From Clostridia bacterium (GTDB taxonomy: Bacteria > Bacillota > Clostridia > Oscillospirales > CAG-382), in NCBI GenBank assembly GCA_017560285.1, contig JAFYOG010000205.1, forward strand, positions 1 through 9,841: 9,841 bases of DNA, written 5' to 3'. The stretch's first letter is position 1. Every line of letters begins with the position of its first letter. Shown here in pieces: positions 1 through 6,384 of the stretch. The position numbers and the translations under genes were made by a program. The notes beneath the pieces are model-generated. The model did not search any database. It saw only the letters and a list, made by a program, of their open reading frames with translations, and was not told where the DNA came from.

Positions 1-1853
1 ATGGGGTCCTGAAGCTGGGTTGCGTTGGGACCGTAAACTTCGTAATATTTACAAATCTTAAGCCATTCGTTGGCATCGCCATCGAAGCCTGCAACCTCGG
101 CAACCTGCTTAAGCATTTCGGAAAGCTCTTTATTTACGGTACAGGTGCCGGACAAAGAAGAATTGGAAGCAAGGCTGAAATATTTTACCATACCCAAGCC
201 GCCTTCTTTTTCGTAAAGGCTTACGCCGTCTTTATCTGCATCGCCGTTGTATACGATTTCGTATACGGAAAGCTCTTCGTTAAACTGGCAGTAGTTCATA
301 AGGTCTGCAATAAGCAAGGGACCGTTGGCACTGCCTACGTGATAATAGCCGTCGGTTTCGTTGAAAACTATATCTACGTAGCTGTAGGTTCCGTCTTCTT
401 TTGCCTTTGCTGCATAGCGGGGCAAATAGGTTGCGGTATCGATATCAGCTTCGTTAACAACACGTAAATTATCGATATATACGGTATCGTCGCCTTCGCC
501 GGAATCGCTATCCTTTGTAAAGCAGAATGCAACCTCGTAAACGCCGTCTTTATCTGCCACTACGGGGTAGCAGGACTTCCATTCTTCGGGGTCGGAAACA
601 CCGGAAATTTGATAAACGTCTTCCCCGTTAACGATTACGTACATTATGTCGCAAAGACGTTCGGAGGAAACGAGATAATCGAAGCACAAAGCCTGACCTG
701 CCTTGAGCGTAACGTCGGCATAGAAAATTGCATAAGAATCGTCGATACCCTTATTGGAAGCATACAAGCAATCCTGACCCAATTTGTTGCCGATTAGGAA
801 AGGCCAGATATACTGTGCGTTTTCATCTTTTTCTTCGGGATGATAGGTTACGGTGATATCGCCCTTGTTTATTACTGCGGAAACGTTTTCGGAAGTATCC
901 ATACTTACGTTGGGAACGATTTGGGTAACCAAATCGCCAATGCCGTTGGTGCAAAGCTTTTGCTTGTAATCGTCGGCAATGAAGTGGTCGAAAGCGTTAA
1001 CGAAAGGACGCTTGCTGGTGATAGCACCTGCTTCTACAAGGCAGATAGTGCCGTAACGGTCGATAAATACAGAGGTGGGATAACCGGTAATACCAAAGGT
1101 ATTTGCCCAAGAAGCGGGACAGGATGCCATAATGAAATCCAATCTGTTTTGTTCCTGGAACGCTTTAACAACCGCGTTATCCTCGTTGGGGTACGGGTCT
1201 AATGCAATAATTTCGATATCTTCTTTGTATTCGGAGTATACCTCGTTCATAATGGGGAACTCGGTAAGACACCAGCTACAGTTGGTATACCAGAAGTTAA
1301 GCATTACCATCTTCTTTTCCTTTAAGATTTCGGAAAGAGTGATGGTTTCGCCCTTGGCGGTGGGGATAGTGAAATCGTACATAATATCGCCGGTGCCAAG
1401 AGTTGCGGTAGAAAGCTCTTCTTTAATAAGGGCAGAGCTTAGGGTGATGTTGGCAGAAGTGCCTGTGAATTTGTAGGATTCTGCTACGTCATAGCCCTTG
1501 GGGGCGCCGGTAATCTTAATGATATAATCAGCGCCGGGAATAAGATCAAAGCTTACGGTACCGTTCATATCGGTTTGTGCAAAGTTCTGAAGATCATCGC
1601 CGTTTGCACCTGCATAAACGTAAACAGACAAGCCCTGAAGAGCCATACCGCCGGCAGATTTAACGGTTACGTTATACTTTGTAGCGGTACCGGAGGGTGT
1701 GCTGGATTCATCGGTGCTGCTTTGGTCTTCGGATACTTCGGTATTGCCGCCGCCACATGCAACGAACAAGGGCAAGGACAATGCCAAAACAAGCAAGCAA
1801 ACCAAAAGCTTTGAAAATAGGTTAGTTTTCTTGTTTTTTAAAGAGTTTGTCAT
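1..1853 (-). CDS. Multidomain thioredoxin-like (TlpA/ResA-type) lipoprotein, 3' end cut off by window edge
   Basis: An open frame of 617 codons runs off the left edge. ATG at 1853 is the first possible start, because an in-frame TAA lies three codons upstream; a weak AGGA site sits 10 nt before it. Residues 1-33 are a lipoprotein signal (basic N-terminus, hydrophobic core, LFVAC with C33), followed by a Ser/Thr-rich linker. Residues 59-140 resemble a prealbumin-like Cna-B/SpaA domain. Residues 157-295 are a redoxin/TlpA domain: FWYTNCSWCLTEFP carries the C192-S-W-C195 active site and GYPT the cis-Pro (P259). Residues 375-467 look like a jelly-roll adhesin domain (FDYLVSSE, then DDTVYIDNLRVV). 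I do not recognise residues 468-617. The likely role is an outer-surface thiol-disulfide oxidoreductase tethered to lipid. The C-S-W-C dipeptide is unusual for TlpA, which mostly has C-x-P-C. The thioredoxin fold is fairly sure; the substrate is unknown. Confidence 0.85.
   Translation of the reverse strand, partial: MTNSLKNKKTNLFSKLLVCLLVLALSLPLFVACGGGNTEVSEDQSSTDESSTPSGTATKYNVTVKSAGGMALQGLSVYVYAGANGDDLQNFAQTDMNGTVSFDLIPGADYIIKITGAPKGYDVAESYKFTGTSANITLSSALIKEELSTATLGTGDIMYDFTIPTAKGETITLSEILKEKKMVMLNFWYTNCSWCLTEFPIMNEVYSEYKEDIEIIALDPYPNEDNAVVKAFQEQNRLDFIMASCPASWANTFGITGYPTSVFIDRYGTICLVEAGAITSKRPFVNAFDHFIADDYKQKLCTNGIGDLVTQIVPNVSMDTSENVSAVINKGDITVTYHPEEKDENAQYIWPFLIGNKLGQDCLYASNKGIDDSYAIFYADVTLKAGQALCFDYLVSSERLCDIMYVIVNGEDVYQISGVSDPEEWKSCYPVVADKDGVYEVAFCFTKDSDSGEGDDTVYIDNLRVVNEADIDTATYLPRYAAKAKEDGTYSYVDIVFNETDGYYHVGSANGPLLIADLMNYCQFNEELSVYEIVYNGDADKDGVSLYEKEGGLGMVKYFSLASNSSLSGTCTVNKELSEMLKQVAEVAGFDGDANEWLKICKYYEVYGPNATQLQDP
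1269..1280 (-). other. C-S-W-C redox active-site codons of the thioredoxin domain
   Basis: The codons TGT AGC TGG TGT encode C192-S-W-C195, directly after the FWYTN strand end and before LTEFP. This matches the position of the FWASWCPPCRAEMP-type active site of TlpA/ResA proteins. Both cysteines are kept, so redox activity is expected. The proline before the second cysteine is replaced by tryptophan, which in this family would be expected to shift the redox potential. Confidence 0.75.
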
Positions 1854-1891
1854 ATACTGTTATTCCTAACTTTTAGAATTTGAGAGACAAA

Positions 1892-2140
1892 TTACATTAC
1901 CTTGAAAATGAGTGATATGATTAAAAACGCCGTTACCAAAAAGCCTACTGCAACCAAGGTGGGCTTTAACATCATTTTGGTTGCGCTCCAATAGGTGTTC
2001 CAAATTTCTTTGGGAGAAGAGCTTGTTCCCTTCCCAAACATATTGCCGCCGGAAACGTTACTCATATCGGCAAGGCTTCTGCCGTCGTCGATATAAATTA
2101 TCTTTTCCTTCTTGGGCTTTTTTTCTTTGTTTTTACTCAT
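1892..2140 (-). CDS. Small C-terminally anchored membrane protein with a YIDDGR motif
   Basis: An 82-residue protein starting at ATG 2140, with an AGGTGA ribosome binding site 6 nt upstream. It begins 19 nt after the oppF stop and ends 38 nt before the lipoprotein gene, so it is probably in the same transcript. Residues 1-13 are Lys-rich. Residues 14-29 form the block IIYIDDGRSLADMSNV. A Gly/Ser-rich linker follows (30-43), then an aromatic and basic stretch (KEIWNTYWSATKMMLK) and one membrane span at about 60-79 that ends almost at the C-terminus. Charge distribution suggests the N-terminal part is cytoplasmic. There is no signal peptide or catalytic motif. From memory, similar small proteins with a Y-x-DDGR-x-x-ADMS block occur in Clostridia, but I cannot name a family. 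A role as an accessory to the adjacent transporter is inferred only from position. Confidence 0.82.
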   Translation of the reverse strand: MSKNKEKKPKKEKIIYIDDGRSLADMSNVSGGNMFGKGTSSSPKEIWNTYWSATKMMLKPTLVAVGFLVTAFLIISLIFKVM

Positions 2141-2159
2141 ATTCGCTCACCTGCAAAAA

Positions 2160-3158
2160 CTAATCTAACAAGTGGCATGCGGCGCAATGGCCGTTGCCGT
2201 AATCTTTATACTCGGGCGGAACCTCTTTGCAGATATCCATTGCGTGGGGGCAACGTGTGTGGAAACGGCAGCCCTTGGGGGGATTTGCAGGGGACGGAAT
2301 ATCGCCCTTTAATACAATGCGTTCCATCTTTACATCGGGGTCCGGTTGAGGTATTGCGGAGAAAAGTGCTTTTGTATAGGGGTGAAGAGGATTATCGAAA
2401 ATATCCGTCTTGGAACCGAATTCTACCATAGAGCCCAAATACATAACACCGATTTTATCGGAAATAAATTTTACTACCGACAAATCGTGGGAAATAAACA
2501 CGTAAGTTAGGTTTAAATCCTTTTGCATTTGCTTTAGCAAATTGATTATCTGCGCCTGAATGGAAACGTCCAATGCGGAAACGGGTTCATCGCAGATTAC
2601 TAATTTAGGCTTTACGGAAAGGGCGCGTGCTATACAAATTCTTTGTCTTTGACCGCCGGAAAATTCGTGAGGATAGCGTTCGTAATAATAATCGCGCAGA
2701 CCGCACTTTTCCATAAGGTCCAAAACGTATTGCTTTGTTAAATTATCGGGGACGATCTTATGAACCTTTACAGGCTCGGAAAGGATACCGCCGACGGTTA
2801 ATCTGGGGGGTAAGGAGGAATAAGGGTCTTGGAAAATGATCTGCATTTTCTTGCGAATTTCGCGCATTTCGGAGGATTTTAGATTGGTAATATCCTGTCC
2901 TTCGAAGATGATCTGACCCGAGGTTGCGGGGTGCAGCTTTAAAATAGTTCTGCCCAAGGTGGTTTTACCGCAGCCGGATTCGCCAACTATACCAAGAGTT
3001 TCGCCGGGATAAAGCTTAAAGGAAACGTTATCTACGGCAACCAATTCCTGCGTTACCTTGCCGGTAAAGGTCTTTTTTATGGGGAAGCACTTACGGATGT
3101 TTCGTACCTCGAGAATCGCATCCGGATCGAAGGCTTCGTTTATTCTTTCATCAGCCAT
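2160..3158 (-). CDS. oppF: Oligopeptide ABC transporter ATP-binding protein OppF
   Basis: A 332-residue cytoplasmic ATPase, the second nucleotide-binding subunit of the importer, of normal length for OppF/DppF. Motifs in order: Walker A GESGCGKT (59-66), Q-loop Q110, signature FSGGQRQR (166-173), Walker B LVICDEPV (186-193, E191) and switch His224. The C-terminal oligopeptide-transporter domain (HPY at 259-261) follows. It holds C297, C303, C310 and C328, the C-x5-C-x6-C-xn-C arrangement that ligates a [4Fe-4S] cluster in structurally studied DppD/OppD subunits, plus an extra C325. After the Q-loop the sequence reads SSLPPRLTVG where most relatives have SSLNPRMTVG. The ATG at 3158 overlaps the oppD end by 8 nt and has a GAGGAGGAG site, so translation is probably coupled. 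The ATPase assignment is very sure; Opp versus Dpp substrate class cannot be told from sequence. Confidence 0.96.
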   Translation of the reverse strand: MADERINEAFDPDAILEVRNIRKCFPIKKTFTGKVTQELVAVDNVSFKLYPGETLGIVGESGCGKTTLGRTILKLHPATSGQIIFEGQDITNLKSSEMREIRKKMQIIFQDPYSSLPPRLTVGGILSEPVKVHKIVPDNLTKQYVLDLMEKCGLRDYYYERYPHEFSGGQRQRICIARALSVKPKLVICDEPVSALDVSIQAQIINLLKQMQKDLNLTYVFISHDLSVVKFISDKIGVMYLGSMVEFGSKTDIFDNPLHPYTKALFSAIPQPDPDVKMERIVLKGDIPSPANPPKGCRFHTRCPHAMDICKEVPPEYKDYGNGHCAACHLLD

Positions 3159-4305
3159 TCTGTTGCTCCTCCTCGTATAAGTGGCAAGCCACGAAGTGGG
3201 TGGGGCTTACCTGTATCATTTCGGGATATTCGCCCGAACACTTTTTGTTGCACATTGTGCATCTTTCTTTAAAGTAGCAGTGGTTAGGCATATTTACGGG
3301 GTTGGGCACGTTGCCGGGGATGTTGTAAAGAGTATCGCTATCGGATTTTAGGGTAGGCTTGGATTTTTGCAAGCCTATGGTATAGGGGTGCATGGGATTA
3401 TGGAAAATTTCATACACAGTACCCTTTTCGATAACTCTGCCCGCATACATTACAACAACGTAATCTGCCATTTCTGCGATAATTCCAAGGTCGTGAGTGA
3501 TAAGCATTATAGAACCGTCGATCTTGGTTTTAAGGTCGCGCAATAAATCCAAAATCTGCGCTTGAATAGTTACGTCCAGGGCAGTGGTGGGTTCATCGGC
3601 GATGATAAGGCGGGGGTTACTTGCCAATGCCATAGCTATCATTACACGCTGACGCATACCGCCGGAAAGCTCGTGGGGGAAAGAGCTGTATACTCTTTCG
3701 GGGATAGCTATACCAACAAGATTTAGCATTTCGATGGATTTAGCTTTCGCTTCTTCCTTGGTTGCGCCGGTTTTGTGGATGAAGGTAACCTCGTCTAACT
3801 GCTGACCTATGGTAAATACGGGGTTAAGCGACGTCATAGGCTCCTGGAAAATCATAGCAATTTGGTTGCCGCGGATTTTGTGGATATCGCGGATAGGCAT
3901 TCTTGCTATATCGAACACCTTCTCTTCCCCGTTTTCGTCCTTTGAATTAAAGCGGATTGCACCGGAATAAATTTGACCGGTGGGACCTTGCAAAAGACGC
4001 ATTACAGACATACTTGTAACCGATTTGCCGCAGCCGGATTCCCCAACGACGCCAACGGTGGCGTTTTTGGGAATATTGAAGGATACGCCGTTAACAGCTT
4101 TTACTACGCCCTGCTCGGTGAAGAAATAGCTGTGTAGGTTATCGATTTCCAAGATGTTGGAATTATCTGCCATTGAAGTGATATATTCACTTTCGTCGGC
4201 TTTGCGGTTTTTAAACGCTTCTAATTTTTTAACTATGCGCTTGTTTTCTTTTACGATTGCGCGAATTTCCTTGCCGGAAAGGTGTCTGTTATTTGCTTTA
4301 GCCAT
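3151..4305 (-). CDS. oppD: Oligopeptide ABC transporter ATP-binding protein OppD, with basic N-terminal extension
   Basis: A 384-residue ATPase subunit of the importer. The NBD begins near residue 50 (ILEIDNLHSYFFTEQG). Motifs: Walker A GESGCGKS (88-95), Q-loop Q154, signature LSGGMRQR (213-220), Walker B LIIADEPT (233-240, E238) and switch His271. The C-terminal domain has HPYTIGL (306-312) and C343, C349, C356 and C374 in the spacing known to hold a [4Fe-4S] cluster in DppD/OppD relatives, plus an extra C352. Family members usually start close to the NBD. Here about 44 basic residues precede it (for example HLSGKEIRAIVKENKRIVKK), predicted helical. The long start is favoured because ATG 4305 has AAGGAGG five nt upstream, while internal Met45 has no such site. 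It starts two nt after the oppC stop. Confidence 0.96.
   Translation of the reverse strand: MAKANNRHLSGKEIRAIVKENKRIVKKLEAFKNRKADESEYITSMADNSNILEIDNLHSYFFTEQGVVKAVNGVSFNIPKNATVGVVGESGCGKSVTSMSVMRLLQGPTGQIYSGAIRFNSKDENGEEKVFDIARMPIRDIHKIRGNQIAMIFQEPMTSLNPVFTIGQQLDEVTFIHKTGATKEEAKAKSIEMLNLVGIAIPERVYSSFPHELSGGMRQRVMIAMALASNPRLIIADEPTTALDVTIQAQILDLLRDLKTKIDGSIMLITHDLGIIAEMADYVVVMYAGRVIEKGTVYEIFHNPMHPYTIGLQKSKPTLKSDSDTLYNIPGNVPNPVNMPNHCYFKERCTMCNKKCSGEYPEMIQVSPTHFVACHLYEEEQQNG
3166..3174 (-). promoter_or_regulatory. oppF ribosome binding site inside oppD
   Basis: GAGGAGGAG on the minus strand, ending 7 nt before the oppF ATG. The same bases encode the Glu-Glu-Glu run near the end of OppD, so the oppD reading frame crosses the site and terminates 8 nt inside oppF. 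This arrangement is typical of translational coupling. Confidence 0.8.
4174..4305 (-). other. Coding segment for the OppD N-terminal extension
   Basis: Codons 1-44 of oppD lie upstream of the conserved ABC domain. The peptide is rich in Lys, Arg and Glu and ends with DESEYITS just before Met45. It has no hydrophobic span or signal peptide, so it should stay in the cytoplasm. It may form a charged helix; no family match is recognised. Confidence 0.7.
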
Positions 4306-4307
4306 AA

Positions 4308-5366
4308 TTACCTCCTTGCCTTCGGGTCGAGCGCATCACGCAGACCGTCGCCGATGAAGTTGAAGCCTAAAACGGCTATTACTATACATACACCTGCGGG
4401 AACCCAAACGTTTAAGTAGTTTTCCAATATATCGGTATCCTGAGAAATGATGTTGATCATTGTACCCCAAGCGGCGTAGGGTGCTTTTACGCCAAGGTTA
4501 AGGTAAGACAGGGTTGCCTCGTAAAGGATCATACTACCTAAGCTTAAGCTCATTTGAACGATAAGCTGAGGCATTACGTTGGGAACCAAGTGCTTGAATA
4601 TTTTGCGGGAAGCAGAATAGCCCATTGCTTCTGCCGCAACCATATATTCCTGTTCGCGCAGGGACAATATCTGACCTCTTACAAGGCGGGCGGTGCCGGG
4701 CCAAGAAATGAAGGTTAGATATATCATAAGTAAATAGATACGGTATTGTCCGGGGATGCCGGAGCTATCTAATATGGTACTGATAATTAGCAAAATCGGA
4801 ATACCGGGAAGACACATTAATACGTCGCATATACGCATTATTACAGTATCTATCACGCCGCCGAAGTAGCCTGCCAAACCGCCCATAACTACACCTAAAA
4901 TTGTAATTAAAAATACGGCGATAAAGCTTACGATAAGGGATATTCTTCCGCCGTACATAAGGCGAACGAATACGTCGTACCCCTGCTTATCGGTACCGAG
5001 AATATGGTCTGCCGAAGGGGGTGCCAAGGAATTATCGTCTATGGATTTTTCTGTTGTTTGGCGAATGGTATATTCGTTACCGTTAACGGTATAGGTAACG
5101 GTAGAGCCGGACAATTCGTACTTACCGCTTTTGTCAACCTCGATTTCGCCCCATTGGTTATATACCACAGGACCGAGGAAGCTGAAAAGGAACAAGCCCA
5201 CAACCATTATTAAGCCGACTATACTTAGCTTGGAACGGAAAAATCTGCGCACTACCATACGGGTAGGCGACATTAGACGGACTGTTTTATCAAGAGGCTC
5301 TTCGGTATCTTCAACCGAAAGATTGGTTTCTTCCAATTCTTCGGTTTTGTTCTTATTTTCTTCCAC
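4308..5366 (-). CDS. oppC: Oligopeptide ABC transporter permease OppC, GTG start
   Basis: A 352-residue inner-membrane permease of the BPD_transp_1 family, which pairs with OppB to form the channel. The acidic cytoplasmic N-terminus (1-35) leads to TM1 (about 47-69). A long extracytoplasmic segment (70-125) ends in the family-typical LAPPSADHILGTDKQGYDVF, and the remaining five spans lie at about 143-166, 172-197, 208-227, 264-288 and 322-342. The EAA loop that contacts the ATPases is at 240-259 (YMVAAEAMGYSASRKIFKHL). The start codon is GTG, fixed by AAGGAGG seven nt upstream; no better ATG exists before TM1. The 73-113 segment is a beta-rich insertion relative to the usual short OppC loop. 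It lies 13 nt after oppB, and its last codons (AGG AGG TAA) double as the oppD ribosome binding site. Confidence 0.95.
   Translation of the reverse strand: MEENKNKTEELEETNLSVEDTEEPLDKTVRLMSPTRMVVRRFFRSKLSIVGLIMVVGLFLFSFLGPVVYNQWGEIEVDKSGKYELSGSTVTYTVNGNEYTIRQTTEKSIDDNSLAPPSADHILGTDKQGYDVFVRLMYGGRISLIVSFIAVFLITILGVVMGGLAGYFGGVIDTVIMRICDVLMCLPGIPILLIISTILDSSGIPGQYRIYLLMIYLTFISWPGTARLVRGQILSLREQEYMVAAEAMGYSASRKIFKHLVPNVMPQLIVQMSLSLGSMILYEATLSYLNLGVKAPYAAWGTMINIISQDTDILENYLNVWVPAGVCIVIAVLGFNFIGDGLRDALDPKARR
4311..4317 (-). promoter_or_regulatory. oppD ribosome binding site made of the last oppC codons
   Basis: AAGGAGG on the minus strand, 5 nt before the oppD ATG. It overlaps the final Arg-Arg codons (AGG AGG) of OppC, whose TAA stop follows directly. 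It decides the start of oppD at 4305 in favour of the extended form, and it suggests that ribosomes finishing oppC re-initiate on oppD. Confidence 0.85.
5028..5150 (-). other. Coding segment for the extracytoplasmic insertion of OppC
   Basis: Residues 73-113 of OppC, between TM1 and the conserved LAPPSADH block. The composition (alternating polar and beta-branched residues, STVTYTVNGNEYTI) predicts beta strands or a hairpin outside the membrane, on the side where OppA docks. Most OppC proteins have only a short loop here. Confidence 0.6.
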
Positions 5367-5373
5367 GAAAGTG

Positions 5374-5380
5374 CCTCCTT
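5374..5380 (-). promoter_or_regulatory. oppC ribosome binding site supporting the GTG start
   Basis: AAGGAGG on the minus strand lies 7 nt before GTG at 5366 and overlaps the oppB TAA stop by one base. The near-perfect match and spacing make GTG the start codon despite it not being ATG. Confidence 0.85.
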
Positions 5381-6372
5381 TACTCTAATTTTACACGAGG
5401 GTCAACAAGACCGTACATAAGGTCGGCGAGAAGTACGCCGATTACGCTTAGCAACGCAAGGAACATATTATAGCCCATTATAAAGGGGATATCGCCTGCG
5501 TTCATAGCGTTAAGTGCCATGTTACCTATACCGGGCAGGTCGAAGACCTGCTCGGTAATAATTGCACCTGAGAACAGCGAAGGCAACAAGCCTGCCAAAG
5601 AGGTTACCATGGGGATAAGGGTGTTGCGGAAGGCGTGCTTGTTTACAACCTTGCTCTCTTTAAGACCCTTTGCACGGGCGGTACGGATATAATCCGAATT
5701 CATAACCTCTAACATATTGGCACGGGTCATTCTCATTCGGGGACCGATGCTGAGAATAACGATTGTTAAGATAGGAATGAAGCAGTGCTTTGCATAGTCG
5801 ATAAGAAGGTTGAAGCCCGTAAAGGACGAGGTAGCGTCTACCAGACCCGAAGGTTCGAACCAGCCCAGCTGATATGCTAAGAGCTCTTTTAACACCTGCC
5901 CGAAGAAGAACGCCGGCAGTGAAATACCTATCATTACCAGTATTGTTACGAGATAATCGCGGAACTTATACTGGTGGGTTGCCGCTGTAATACCCAAGGG
6001 TATTGCTATTAAAAATTCGAAAACTGTTGCGATAAGAGCGATTATAAAGGATATGCCCATATGGTCGAAAATAACCTCGGATACGGGGATACCGTATTTG
6101 AAGCTGATACCCAGATCGAGAGTACAAAGCTTGCCGAGCCAGCCGAAATAGCCCTTTAGGATACCCATAAAGCTATTATCGCCCAAGCCATAGGTAGCAT
6201 ACATTGCATCCTGCGTTTCTTGGCTTACCGTTGCACCGCCCTGATTGATGGCGTTGATTTTATCCTGAATAAAATCAACGGGCATAAGGCGGATTAGGAA
6301 GTATATTATCATAGAAACGCCGAGCAGTATGAGTATGGACATACCGATTCGTTTTAAAATATACTTTAACAT
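5380..6372 (-). CDS. oppB: Oligopeptide ABC transporter permease OppB
   Basis: A 330-residue permease of the BPD_transp_1 family, of usual length for OppB/DppB. The N-terminus MLKYILKRIGMSILILLGVS leads directly into TM1 (about 9-29), as in the family. An extracytoplasmic segment (30-100) follows, containing the typical DLGISFKYGIPVSEVI. The core spans lie at about 103-131, 139-163, 192-212, 252-275 and 301-324. The EAA loop that couples to an ATPase subunit is at 227-246 (DYIRTARAKGLKESKVVNKH). The C-terminus LADLMYGLVDPRVKLE is also family-typical. ATG 6372 has a modest GGAG site 6 nt upstream and begins 12 nt after the oppA stop. No truncation or missing key region is seen. Alternative labels would be dppB or appB, which sequence alone cannot exclude. 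Confidence 0.96.
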   Translation of the reverse strand: MLKYILKRIGMSILILLGVSMIIYFLIRLMPVDFIQDKINAINQGGATVSQETQDAMYATYGLGDNSFMGILKGYFGWLGKLCTLDLGISFKYGIPVSEVIFDHMGISFIIALIATVFEFLIAIPLGITAATHQYKFRDYLVTILVMIGISLPAFFFGQVLKELLAYQLGWFEPSGLVDATSSFTGFNLLIDYAKHCFIPILTIVILSIGPRMRMTRANMLEVMNSDYIRTARAKGLKESKVVNKHAFRNTLIPMVTSLAGLLPSLFSGAIITEQVFDLPGIGNMALNAMNAGDIPFIMGYNMFLALLSVIGVLLADLMYGLVDPRVKLE

Positions 6373-6384
6373 TTGATACTCCGA

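Noticed and set aside
609..1814. Several plus-strand frames of 62-120 codons
   Set aside because: All lie opposite the thioredoxin-like lipoprotein gene, whose minus-strand frame is continuous with clear domains.
1854..1891. A terminator or promoter between the small membrane protein and the lipoprotein gene
   Set aside because: The 38-nt gap has no hairpin with a T-run and no clear promoter boxes, so read-through is the simpler reading.
4171..4173. Met45 of OppD as the true start, giving a standard-length protein
   Set aside because: No purine-rich site precedes it, whereas ATG 4305 has AAGGAGG at 5 nt spacing and perfect operon junction geometry.
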